Positions 35,427-43,610 of a stretch of 64,000 bases of DNA are shown piece by piece. The notes under the pieces are model-generated. The model was not told the DNA's origin. It did not search any database and saw nothing but the letters and a program-made list of their open reading frames with translations. The translations under genes were made by a program, and so were the position numbers. Numbering within the stretch: the first letter of the stretch is position 1; the number at the start of each line of letters is the position of its first letter. Source of the stretch: Janthinobacterium rivuli (GTDB lineage Bacteria; Pseudomonadota; Gammaproteobacteria; Burkholderiales; Burkholderiaceae_D); the NCBI RefSeq assembly GCF_009208735.1, contig NZ_WFLJ01000004.1, positions 1 to 64,000 on the forward strand. Direction: 5' to 3'.

Positions 35427-36617
35427 CTAAAACGCGTCGCCGGGCACGCGCACGAAGCCTTCCATCAACACGCGCGCGCTACGGCTCATGATGGCCTTGG
35501 TGACGCTCCAGTCGCCATCGACCTGCTGCGCTTGCGCCCCCACCATCAAGGTGCCGGACGGGTGGCCGAAGCGCACGCTGCTTTTTTCGCCGCCGCCCGC
35601 CGCCAGGTTGACCAGGGTGCCGGGAATGGCCGCCGCCGTGCCGATGGCGACAGCGGCCGTGCCCATCATGGCGTGGTGCAGCTTGCCCATGGACAGGGCG
35701 CGCACCAGCAGGTCGATATCACCGGCTGCCACCTTTTTCCCGCTGGACGAGACATAGCTGGCCGGCTTGGCGACGAATGCCACTTTCGGCGTGTGCTGGC
35801 GCTTCGCCGCCTCGTCCAGGTGGGAAATCAAACCCATGCGCAGCGCGCCATGCGCGCGGATGGTCTCGAAACGGGCCAGCGCGGCCGGATCGCCATTGAT
35901 GGCGTCCTGCAGTTCCGTGCCCGTGTAGCCGATGGCCTGCGCATCGACAAAAATCGTCGGGATGCCGGCGTTGATCATCGTGACTTTCAGCACGCCGATG
36001 CCGGGCACGTCGAGGTCGTCGACCAGATTCCCGGTCGGGAACATGGCGCCGCCGCCACCCTCTTCCTCGGCGGCCGGATCGATGAATTCCAGTTTCACTT
36101 CGGCGGCCGGGAAGGTCACGCCATCGAGCTCGAAGTCGCCCGTTTCCTGCACTTCGCCATGCGTCATGGGCACGTGGGCGATGATGGTCTTGCCGATATT
36201 GGCTTGCCAGATACGCACCGTGGCGATGCCGTTTGCCGGCACGCGGGCGGGGTCCACCAGGCCGCTGGCGATGGCGAACGAGCCGACGGCGGCCGACAGG
36301 TTGCCGCAGTTGCCGCTCCAGTCGACGAATGGCTTGTCGATGGAGACCTGGCCGAACAGATAGTCGACGTCGTGCTCAGGCCTGGCGCTTTTGGCCAGGA
36401 TCACCGTCTTGCTGGTGCTCGAGGTGGCGCCGCCCATGCCGTCGATCTGCTTGCCGTACGGGTCGGGGCTACCGATCACGCGCAGCAGCAAGGCATCGCG
36501 CGCCGCGCCCGGCACTTGCGCGCTGACGGGCAAATCCTGCAGGCGGAAGAACACGCCCTTGCTGGTGCCGCCGCGCATGTAGGTGGCGGGGATCTTGATT
36601 TGGGGGGTGTGGGTCAT
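35427..36617 (-). CDS. prpF: 2-methylaconitate cis-trans isomerase
   Basis: A 396-residue PrpF-family protein (diaminopimelate epimerase fold). It isomerises the 2-methylaconitate made by AcnD into the isomer used in the next step. The N-terminus IKIPATYMRGGTSKGVFFRL, with the invariant MRGGTSKG, and GGGGAMFPTGNLVDDL are family signatures; GMGGATSSTSKTVILA is also typical. It lies 115 bases downstream of acnD, and AcnD needs PrpF to work, so the pair is functionally linked. Confidence 0.92.
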   Translation of the reverse strand: MTHTPQIKIPATYMRGGTSKGVFFRLQDLPVSAQVPGAARDALLLRVIGSPDPYGKQIDGMGGATSSTSKTVILAKSARPEHDVDYLFGQVSIDKPFVDWSGNCGNLSAAVGSFAIASGLVDPARVPANGIATVRIWQANIGKTIIAHVPMTHGEVQETGDFELDGVTFPAAEVKLEFIDPAAEEEGGGGAMFPTGNLVDDLDVPGIGVLKVTMINAGIPTIFVDAQAIGYTGTELQDAINGDPAALARFETIRAHGALRMGLISHLDEAAKRQHTPKVAFVAKPASYVSSSGKKVAAGDIDLLVRALSMGKLHHAMMGTAAVAIGTAAAIPGTLVNLAAGGGEKSSVRFGHPSGTLMVGAQAQQVDGDWSVTKAIMSRSARVLMEGFVRVPGDAF

Positions 36618-36664
36618 TGAAATTCCTGCGTTGAATGGCTGATTAAACCCAACGGCGAATTGCC

Positions 36665-36691
36665 GGGGTCGGCCCCTGAGGGTCCGACCCC
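36665..36691. repeat. REP-like palindrome
   Basis: GGGGTCGG - 11 bases - CCGACCCC in the acnD-prpF gap. Palindromes of this form are recalled as common intergenic repeats in Oxalobacteraceae genomes; in an operon such hairpins can tune mRNA stability. Confidence 0.6.
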
Positions 36692-36731
36692 AGACCTTGC
36701 CTTTGGGGTGAATTGCACGATCACATCGCCA

Positions 36732-39338
36732 CTACGCGGCTTTCGACGACTCGAGGAAATCCTGCGCGAAGCGCTGCAAGACGCCGCCGGCCTCGTAGAT
36801 CGACACTTCTTCCGCCGTGTCGAGGCGGCAGGTGACGGGCACTTCAACCGTTTCGCCGTTCTTGCGGTGAATGACGAGGGTCAAGGTGGAGCGCGGCGTG
36901 CGCTCGCCCACGACGTCGTAGGTTTCGCTGCCATCGAGGCCCAGGGTCTTGCGGTTCACGCCAGGCAGGAATTCCAGCGGCAAGACGCCCATGCCCACCA
37001 GGTTGGTGCGGTGGATGCGCTCGAAGCCTTCGGCCACGATGGCTTCCACGCCGGCCAGGCGCACGCCCTTGGCGGCCCAGTCGCGCGAGGAACCCTGGCC
37101 ATAGTCGGCGCCGGCGATGATGATCAGGGGCTGCTTGCGCTCCATGTACACCTCGATGGCTTCCCACATGCGCGAAATCGTGCCTTCCGGCTCGATGCGC
37201 GTGAGCGAACCCGCTTTCACTTTGCCGTCCTCGATGACCATCTCGTTTTTCAGGGTCGGGTTGGCAAACGTGGCGCGCTGCGCCGTCAAATGGTCGCCCC
37301 GGTGCGTGGCGTAGGAATTGAAGTCTTCCTCGGGCAAACCCATTTTCGCCAGGTATTCGCCGGCCGCGCTATCGAGCATGATGGCGTTCGATGGCGACAA
37401 ATGGTCGGTCGTGATGTTGTCGCCCAGGACGGCCAGCGGACGCATGCCTTTCAATGGGCGCGCGCCAGCCAGCGCGCCTTCCCAGTATGGCGGACGGCGG
37501 ATGTACGTCGTCTGCGGACGCCAGTCGTACAGGGGGCTGACCTTGATGCCGTCGTCCGCCTGCGCGGCAAACATCGGGATGTACACCTTGCGGTACTGCT
37601 CCGGCTTGACGCTGGACGCGACGATGGCGTCGATTTCCTCGTCGGACGGCCAGATATCCTTCAATAAAATCGGCTTGCCATCCGCGTCATGTCCAAGCAC
37701 ATCCTTCTCGATATCGAAACGGATGGTGCCGGCGATCGCATACGCCACCACCAGCGGCGGCGAAGCGAGGAAGGCCTGCTTCGCGTACGGGTGGATGCGG
37801 CCGTCGAAGTTGCGGTTGCCCGACAAAACGGCCGTGGCGTACAGGTCGCGCGACACCACTTCTTCCTGGATGACAGGATCGAGCGCGCCCGACATGCCGT
37901 TGCACGAGGTGCAGGCGAAAGCCACGACGCCAAAGCCCAGGTTTTCAAGCTCCGGCAGCAGGCCCGCTTCCTGCAGATACAGTTCCACGGTTTTCGAGCC
38001 GGGCGCCAGCGAGGATTTCACCCACGGCTTGCGCGTCAGGCCGAGGCGATTCGCGTTGCGCGCGATCAGGCCGGCGGCGATCATGTTGCGCGGGTTGTTC
38101 GTGTTGGTGCAGCTGGTGATGGCCGCGATGATGACGGCGCCGTCCGGCATCTTGCCCGGCTCGTTTTCCACCACGCCGGAGATCCCGCGCGCGGCCAGTT
38201 CAGACGTCGGCACACGGTTGTGCGGATTCGACGGCCCGGCGATATTGCGCACCACGGACGACAGGTCAAAGCTCAAGACGCGCTCGTATTGCGCGTCGAC
38301 CAGGCTGTCGGCCCACAAGCCCGTCTCTTTCGCGTACAGCTCCACCAGTTTCACCAGCTCGTCGTCGCGGCCCGTCAGTTTCAGATACTTGATGGTTTGC
38401 GCATCGATGTAGAACATGGCGGCCGTGGCGCCAAATTCCGGCGCCATGTTGGAAATCGTGGCGCGGTCGCCCAGGGTCAGGTGCGAAGCACCCTCGCCGA
38501 AGAATTCCAGGTAGGACGAGACGACCTTCTGCTTGCGCAAAAATTCCGTCAGCGCCAGCACCGTGTCGGTGGCCGTGATGCCCGGCTGCGGTTTGCCCGT
38601 CAGCTTGACGCCGATAATGTCGGGCAGGCGCATCCACGAGGCGCGGCCCAGCATCACGCTTTCCGCTTCCAGGCCACCCACGCCGATGGCGATCACCCCC
38701 AGCGCATCGACCATGGGCGTGTGCGAATCCGTGCCCACCAGGGTGTCGGGATAGGCCACGCCACCCTGCACCTGGATCACGGGCGACATGCGCTCGAGAT
38801 TGATCTGATGCAGGATGCCGTTGCCCGGCGGGATCACGTCAACGTTCTTGAACGCCTTCTTGGTCCAGTCGATGAAATCGAAACGGTCTTCGTTGCGGCG
38901 GTCTTCGATGGCGCGGTTCTTGGCGAAGGCGTCGGGATCGAAACCGCCGCATTCGACGGCCAGCGAATGGTCGACCACCAGCTGCGTCGGCACCACCGGG
39001 TTGACCAGGGCCGGGTCGCCGCCCTGGGCCGCGATGGCGTCGCGCAGACCGGCCAGGTCCACCAGGGCCGTCTGGCCCAGGATGTCATGGCACACGACGC
39101 GGGCAGGGAACCATGGGAAATCGAGGTCGCGGCGGCGTTCGATGAACTGGCTCAGGGACGCGTTCAGGGTGGCCGGGTCGCAGCGGCGCACGAGGTTTTC
39201 GGCCAGCACGCGCGAGGTGTAGGGCAAGGTGGCGTAGGCGCCCGGGGCGATCGCATCGACGGCGGCGCGCGTGTCGAAGTAATCGAGCCCTGTTCCCGGC
39301 AAGGATTTTCGGTGCAGTGTATTCATGTTCGTAACCAT
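36732..39338 (-). CDS. acnD: 2-methylcitrate dehydratase, Fe-S type
   Basis: An 868-residue aconitase-family enzyme that dehydrates 2-methylcitrate. The 4Fe-4S ligands are visible: one Cys in ITSCTNTNNPRNM (about residue 406) and the CxxC pair in ACTSCNGMSG (about residues 472-475). The C-terminal swivel domain has GADYGQGSSRDWAAKG. The length and prp context fit AcnD, not the general aconitase AcnA. ATG 39338 shares its A with the prpC stop (TAATG), so it is preferred over the internal ATG at 39326 and over the longer frame to 39566. Confidence 0.92.
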   Translation of the reverse strand: MVTNMNTLHRKSLPGTGLDYFDTRAAVDAIAPGAYATLPYTSRVLAENLVRRCDPATLNASLSQFIERRRDLDFPWFPARVVCHDILGQTALVDLAGLRDAIAAQGGDPALVNPVVPTQLVVDHSLAVECGGFDPDAFAKNRAIEDRRNEDRFDFIDWTKKAFKNVDVIPPGNGILHQINLERMSPVIQVQGGVAYPDTLVGTDSHTPMVDALGVIAIGVGGLEAESVMLGRASWMRLPDIIGVKLTGKPQPGITATDTVLALTEFLRKQKVVSSYLEFFGEGASHLTLGDRATISNMAPEFGATAAMFYIDAQTIKYLKLTGRDDELVKLVELYAKETGLWADSLVDAQYERVLSFDLSSVVRNIAGPSNPHNRVPTSELAARGISGVVENEPGKMPDGAVIIAAITSCTNTNNPRNMIAAGLIARNANRLGLTRKPWVKSSLAPGSKTVELYLQEAGLLPELENLGFGVVAFACTSCNGMSGALDPVIQEEVVSRDLYATAVLSGNRNFDGRIHPYAKQAFLASPPLVVAYAIAGTIRFDIEKDVLGHDADGKPILLKDIWPSDEEIDAIVASSVKPEQYRKVYIPMFAAQADDGIKVSPLYDWRPQTTYIRRPPYWEGALAGARPLKGMRPLAVLGDNITTDHLSPSNAIMLDSAAGEYLAKMGLPEEDFNSYATHRGDHLTAQRATFANPTLKNEMVIEDGKVKAGSLTRIEPEGTISRMWEAIEVYMERKQPLIIIAGADYGQGSSRDWAAKGVRLAGVEAIVAEGFERIHRTNLVGMGVLPLEFLPGVNRKTLGLDGSETYDVVGERTPRSTLTLVIHRKNGETVEVPVTCRLDTAEEVSIYEAGGVLQRFAQDFLESSKAA

Positions 39339-40492
39339 TATTTGCGGTCCTTGATCGGCACGAATTCCAGGTCTTCCGGTCCCACGTAGTTGGCGCTCGG
39401 GCGGATGATCTTGTTGTCGATGCGCTGCTCGATGATGTGGGCAGCCCAGCCCGACGTGCGCGAAATGACGAACAGCGGCGTAAACATCGCCGTCGGCACG
39501 CCCATCATGTGGTACGACACGGCCGAGAACCAGTCCAGGTTCGGGAACATGTTCTTGATTTCCCACATGACCGATTCCAGGCGCTCGGCGATGTCGAACA
39601 TCTTGGTGGAACCGGCTTCCTGCGACAGCGAGCGGGCCACTTCCTTGATGACTTTATTGCGCGGGTCCGAAATCGTGTAGACGGGGTGGCCGAAGCCGAT
39701 CACCACTTCCTTGTTGGCCACGCGCTCACGGATGTCCGCTTCCGCTTCGTCGGCGTTGTCGTAGCGCTTCTGGATGTCCAGCGCCACTTCATTCGCGCCG
39801 CCGTGTTTCGGACCGCGCAGCGCGCCGATGGCGCCCGTGATGGCCGAGTGGATGTCCGAACCCGTGCCGGCGATGACGCGGCTGGTGAAGGTCGAGGCGT
39901 TGAATTCGTGTTCCGCGTACAGGATCAGCGAGGTGTGCATGGCTTTTTCCCACGACGCGGACGGTTTTTCGCCGTGCAGCAGGTGCAGGAAGTGGCCGCC
40001 GATCGAGTCGTCGTCCGTTTCCACTTCGATGCGCTTGCCGTTATGGCTGTAGTGGTACCAGTACAGCAGCATGGAGCCGAACGACGCCATCAGGCGGTCG
40101 GCGATGTCGCGCGCGCCTGGCGCATTATGGTCGTCCTTTTCCGGCAGGGTGCAGCCCAGCACGGACACGCCCGTGCGCATCACGTCCATCGGGTGGGCGG
40201 CGGCGGGCAAGGCTTCCAGCGCCGATTTCACTGCCGACGGCAGGCCGCGCAGCGATTTCAGCTTGGCCTTGTAGCCTTTCAATTCGGCGGACGTCGGCAG
40301 CTTGCCGTGCACCAGCAGGTAGGCGATTTCCTCGAACTCGCAGCTGTCGGCCACGTCCAGGATGTCATAGCCGCGGTAGTGCAAATCGTTGCCGGTCTTG
40401 CCGACCGAGCACAGCGCCGTATTGCCGGCGGTGACGCCGGACAGGGCGACGGATTTTTTAGGCTTGAAAGTGGCGGCTTGCGGTGCGTTCAT
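39338..40492 (-). CDS. prpC: 2-methylcitrate synthase
   Basis: A 384-residue citrate-synthase-family enzyme joining propionyl-CoA to oxaloacetate. Seen: [22 protein letters not shown] segment (read [17 protein letters not shown]), [16 protein letters not shown] with the active-site His, and a late [23 protein letters not shown] 40492 (MNAPQAATF) is fixed by GGAG nine bases upstream; the in-frame codon at 40504 is a TTG overlapping that site and is not the start. A GC-rich hairpin without a T run (about 40528-40555) separates it from prpB and may stabilise the mRNA. Confidence 0.92.
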   Translation of the reverse strand: MNAPQAATFKPKKSVALSGVTAGNTALCSVGKTGNDLHYRGYDILDVADSCEFEEIAYLLVHGKLPTSAELKGYKAKLKSLRGLPSAVKSALEALPAAAHPMDVMRTGVSVLGCTLPEKDDHNAPGARDIADRLMASFGSMLLYWYHYSHNGKRIEVETDDDSIGGHFLHLLHGEKPSASWEKAMHTSLILYAEHEFNASTFTSRVIAGTGSDIHSAITGAIGALRGPKHGGANEVALDIQKRYDNADEAEADIRERVANKEVVIGFGHPVYTISDPRNKVIKEVARSLSQEAGSTKMFDIAERLESVMWEIKNMFPNLDWFSAVSYHMMGVPTAMFTPLFVISRTSGWAAHIIEQRIDNKIIRPSANYVGPEDLEFVPIKDRK

Positions 40493-40573
40493 TGATTTCT
40501 CCAAAAATTGACTAGTCTCGGTTGCGTCACTGCGGGGCCGGCATGCGGCCCCTGCTTCTTTACTTTTCTTTTC

Positions 40574-41461
40574 TTATTTCTTTTGCGCGGCGAACAGCGC
40601 GTCGAGCTTTTGCTCGAAGTCGTGGTAATTGATCGATTCATACAGCTCCATGCGCGTCTGCATGGTGTCGACGACGTTCTTTTGCGTGCCGTCGCGGCGC
40701 AGCGCGCGGTAGACGTTGTCGGCCGCCTTGTTCATGGCGCGGAAAGCCGACAGCGGGTACAGGGCCAGGCCCACATGGGCGCTGCGCAGTTCGTCCAGGG
40801 TGAACAGCGGCGTGGCACCGAATTCCGTGATGTTGGCCAGAATCGGCACGTTGACGGCCTTGGCGAACGTGGCGTACATGTCCAGGTCGGTGATGGCTTC
40901 CGGGAAGATCATGTCGGCCCCCGCTTCCACGCAGGCGACGGCGCGTTCCAGTGCCGCTTCCAGGCCATCGACGGCCAGCGCATCGGTGCGCGCCATGATG
41001 ACGAAGTTCGGGTCCGTGCGCGCGTCGACGGCGGCCTTGATGCGGTCGACCATTTCTTCCTTGCTCACGATTTCCTTGCCCGGACGGTGGCCGCAGCGCT
41101 TGGCGCCCACCTGGTCTTCGATGTGCAGGCCGGCCGCGCCGAACTTGATCATCGATTTCACCGTGCGCGCCACGTTGAAGGCGGAGGAACCGAAGCCCGT
41201 GTCGGCATCGACCAGCAGCGGCAGGTCGCACACGTCGGTGATGCGGCGAATATCGGTCAGCACGTCGTCCAGGCTGGAAATGCCCAGGTCGGGCAAGCCC
41301 AGCGAGCCGGCCGCGACACCGCCGCCGGACAGGTAGATGGCCTTGTAGCCGGCGCGCTTGGCCAGCAAGGCGTGGTTGGCGTTGATGGCGCCGACGACTT
41401 GCAACGGGGATTCTTCCTGGACGGCCTTGCGGAATGCGGCACCTGCGGAGTATTGAGTCAT
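40574..41461 (-). CDS. prpB: 2-methylisocitrate lyase
   Basis: A 295-residue isocitrate lyase superfamily enzyme that cleaves 2-methylisocitrate into pyruvate and succinate, the last step of the cycle. The KRCGH motif, with the catalytic Cys, is seen in [13 protein letters not shown] (about residues 117-128); [12 protein letters not shown] and [20 protein letters not shown] are also signature stretches. ATG 41461 has a ribosome-binding site (AAGGTG). First gene of the operon, behind the sigma-54 promoter at 41526-41541. Confidence 0.93.
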   Translation of the reverse strand: MTQYSAGAAFRKAVQEESPLQVVGAINANHALLAKRAGYKAIYLSGGGVAAGSLGLPDLGISSLDDVLTDIRRITDVCDLPLLVDADTGFGSSAFNVARTVKSMIKFGAAGLHIEDQVGAKRCGHRPGKEIVSKEEMVDRIKAAVDARTDPNFVIMARTDALAVDGLEAALERAVACVEAGADMIFPEAITDLDMYATFAKAVNVPILANITEFGATPLFTLDELRSAHVGLALYPLSAFRAMNKAADNVYRALRRDGTQKNVVDTMQTRMELYESINYHDFEQKLDALFAAQKK

Positions 41462-41525
41462 GTGTTCACCTTATGGGTTTCGGATGGTCGCGAATGTTTC
41501 ACGGAGTGGCTATGAACATGGGTAT

Positions 41526-41541
41526 TGCAAATGCCGTGCCA
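41526..41541 (-). promoter_or_regulatory. Sigma-54 (-24/-12) promoter of the prp operon
   Basis: Minus strand TGGCACG-GCAT-TTGCA, matching the sigma-54 consensus TGGCACG-N4-TTGCW at every defined base. It lies about 65 bases upstream of the prpB ATG. Known prpBCDE operons in enteric bacteria use sigma-54 with PrpR. Confidence 0.85.
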
Positions 41542-41664
41542 GGCCGGCGCGGCGCGATGAAAAACCCATGAACGCAGAGTGAAAACAAGGGGCGCCGTGC
41601 TGGCCAGCGCCGTTCCAGCACTGTGCCACCAGGGAACAGCGAGGTCACGTTTTCCCTGTACCAC

Positions 41665-41711
41665 GTTTCATTATTGTTTCACAATTTCATTTTGAAACAA
41701 CATATTGAAAC
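41665..41711. promoter_or_regulatory. Enhancer-like repeats for the prp regulator
   Basis: Four half sites: GTTTCA at 41665-41670 and 41676-41681, TGAAAC at 41693-41698 and 41706-41711. The inner pair forms TTGTTTCA-N11-TGAAACAA. They lie about 130-180 bases upstream of the -24/-12 promoter, the right place for a sigma-54 enhancer-binding protein such as PrpR. No prpR gene is in the window. Confidence 0.65.
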
Positions 41712-41769
41712 ATGCAACAACATTGAAGGGAAAGGAGGCAGGCAGGCCGACGTGCGGCCGGTAACGCGC

Positions 41770-41796
41770 AAAAAAACAGCCGGCGGATGCCGGCTG
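41770..41796 (-). terminator. Intrinsic terminator of the 82-residue gene
   Basis: Minus strand CAGCCGGC - ATCC - GCCGGCTG followed by seven T. It ends the transcript of the gene at 41826-42074 and insulates the prp control region. Confidence 0.92.
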
Positions 41797-41825
41797 CGGA
41801 ACACAATGACTGAAAGAATAAAGGA

Positions 41826-42074
41826 TTACGCCAGCCGTACCAGCGGGTTGGCGATGATGTTGTCGATCTGGCGCACGGCTTCCTCGCAGGCGGCGGCAAT
41901 GGCGCCATCCTCGTCGTCGCGCACGAATTGCATGGTCGAGCCTTCGAACACTTCCAGGCCTTCCGCGGTGGCGCGTTCGATGTCGCAACTGGCCGACCAT
42001 TTGCCGTCGGTGGTGGGCACGGCCAGGGGAACGATTTCCCAGCCTTTATAGTGAATTTTAGAACTGCTATCCAT
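41826..42074 (-). CDS. Small conserved hypothetical protein
   Basis: An 82-residue acidic protein: IHYKGWEIVPLAVPTTDGKW, then a DIERATAEGLEVFEG segment and a helical C-terminus EEAVRQIDNIIANPLVRLA. The start is ATG 42074, with AGGAGG eight bases upstream; the longer frame to 42119 is excluded by this. It resembles the product of the next gene upstream in layout (opening Y-K/R-G-aromatic, beta hairpin, C-terminal helix), so the two are probably distant paralogues. Function unknown; no motifs for catalysis or DNA binding. Confidence 0.7.
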   Translation of the reverse strand: MDSSSKIHYKGWEIVPLAVPTTDGKWSASCDIERATAEGLEVFEGSTMQFVRDDEDGAIAAACEEAVRQIDNIIANPLVRLA

Positions 42075-42198
42075 GGGGTGCCTCCTTCGTGACTGACTCA
42101 ATAGTGGAAATCGTAGCACGAAGCGCGGCAGGCGGCGACGAGTTTCACGCGCCGCGCCGTAGTCAGGCTCACTTTCGGGCTAAACGATTTACGCTGAC

Positions 42199-42435
42199 TC
42201 AAGGACGCAGCAGATTATCCACTTCCGTCCTGGCCACTTCCAGGCCGGCCGTGCAAGCCGTCTCGGGTGCAGCATAACCGCCCAGGGTGCGGCTGCGCGT
42301 GATCGCCTGCGCCGCGGATTCACCGTCGCGCTGCAGGCGGTAGGTAAAATCCCATAAATCGTCGTTATCCTTTTGCGGGGTCACGGAAATCGTAAAACCA
42401 CGGTACTGTTCGCTTCGTGCAGTGATATCGTTCAT
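42199..42435 (-). CDS. Small conserved hypothetical protein
   Basis: A 78-residue protein: EQYRGFTISVTPQKDNDDLW, FTYRLQRDGESAAQAITRS, then a helical end ACTAGLEVARTEVDNLLRP. Good ribosome-binding site (AGGAGG) before ATG 42435. Same fold outline as the 82-residue protein downstream. Both are small soluble proteins of the kind seen often in Oxalobacteraceae near stress genes; no function is assigned. Confidence 0.7.
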   Translation of the reverse strand: MNDITARSEQYRGFTISVTPQKDNDDLWDFTYRLQRDGESAAQAITRSRTLGGYAAPETACTAGLEVARTEVDNLLRP

Positions 42436-42564
42436 GAATTCCTCCTGGGAAGAATGAGGTTACCATGCTGCAAGCGCCAGGGTGCGCACGACTGTGACGG
42501 CCGCTTATCTGTTTTTCGCATGTCAAATGTCAATTTGCAGCATTTTTTCAGCGGACTCTGGCGC

Positions 42565-42570
42565 TATAAT
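42565..42570 (+). promoter_or_regulatory. -10 box for MBL hydrolase gene
   Basis: TATAAT 46 bases before ATG 42617. Because an mRNA from here would start near 42577, the earlier in-frame ATG at 42569 is unlikely to be the start. Confidence 0.5.
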
Positions 42571-42616
42571 GACCTTCCCAGTCCTGTCCATCCCTTGCCC
42601 GTCCCTTGCCGCCGTG

Positions 42617-43474
42617 ATGACTCCACAAATCCAAGCCTTCTTCGACCCCGCCACCGCCACCGTCACCTATGTTGTGTACAAGGCCGATGGCGGGGATTGC
42701 GCCATCATCGATTCCGTGCTCGACTACGATCCGAAGGCGGGCCGCACCTCGACCGCCTCGGCCGACAAGGTGATCGCCTTCGTGCGCGAACACGGCTTGC
42801 AGTGCCGCTGGCTGCTGGAAACCCATGCGCACGCCGACCACCTGTCCGCCGCGCCCTACCTGCAGCAGCAGCTGGGCGGCGATGTGGCCATCGGCGCGGC
42901 CATCCAGACGGTACAGCGCGCCTTCGCCCAGGTCTACCACCAGGACGGCGCCAGGGCCGACGGTTCACAGTTCGACCAGCTGTTCGCGCCCGACCAGGTG
43001 TTTCATATTGGCAAACTGGAAGTGCGCGCCCTGCACGTGCCCGGCCACACGCCGGCGGACCTGGCGTATCAGATCGGCGACGCCGTGTTTGTCGGTGACA
43101 CCCTGTTCATGCCGGACGTGGGCTCGGCCCGCTGCGACTTCCCCGGCGGCTCCGCGTCCCTGCTGTACCGCTCGGCGCAACGATTGCTGTCGCTGCCGCC
43201 GCAGACGCGGCTGTTCATGTGCCACGACTACCCGCCCAACGGCCGCGCACCGCGCTGGGAGGTGACGGTGGCCGAACAGCGTGCCAACAATATCCACTTG
43301 CGCGATGGCATCACGGAAGAGCAATTCGTGGCCATGCGCACCAGCCGCGACGCCACCCTGGACATGCCGACATTGATCTTGCCCGCCATCCAGGTCAACA
43401 TCAACGCGGGCAAGCTGCCCGAGCCGGAAGACAACGGCGTGCGCTACCTCAAAATACCGCTGAACGCGATCTGA
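42617..43474 (+). CDS. MBL-fold hydrolase, persulfide dioxygenase-like
   Basis: A 285-residue metallo-beta-lactamase-fold protein of the ETHE1/Blh type. The metal-binding motif is LLETHAHADHLSAAPYLQ (HxHxDH); further ligands lie in HVPGHTPADLAY and FVGDTLFMPDVGSARCDFPG, and the end CHDYPPNGR is family-typical. These enzymes oxidise glutathione persulfide to sulfite (ETHE1) or act in sulfide/biofilm detoxification (Blh). ATG 42617 (MTPQIQAFFDPATATVTYVV) matches the family start. Single gene; no rhodanese or SQR gene is adjacent. Confidence 0.85.
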   Translation: MTPQIQAFFDPATATVTYVVYKADGGDCAIIDSVLDYDPKAGRTSTASADKVIAFVREHGLQCRWLLETHAHADHLSAAPYLQQQLGGDVAIGAAIQTVQRAFAQVYHQDGARADGSQFDQLFAPDQVFHIGKLEVRALHVPGHTPADLAYQIGDAVFVGDTLFMPDVGSARCDFPGGSASLLYRSAQRLLSLPPQTRLFMCHDYPPNGRAPRWEVTVAEQRANNIHLRDGITEEQFVAMRTSRDATLDMPTLILPAIQVNINAGKLPEPEDNGVRYLKIPLNAI

Positions 43475-43610
43475 CCGCCCCGGCGGTCCCTGCCCGCCGC
43501 TCCGCCTTTCTTGACACCACGCAAGTCCCACCTCAGGCAATCCGCATACAGTGCAGATTGCCTGAGTTCGCTTTGGCGCCTTTCCTCTTTCACGTTGACG
43601 GAGCGCCCGC

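Noticed and set aside
37689..39389. Plus-strand open frame of 566 codons opposite acnD
   Set aside because: Shadow of acnD, which has all its Fe-S ligands on the minus strand.
40493..40504. Upstream start (MEKS) for prpC
   Set aside because: The codon is TTG and the GGAG right after it is the ribosome-binding site for ATG 40492.
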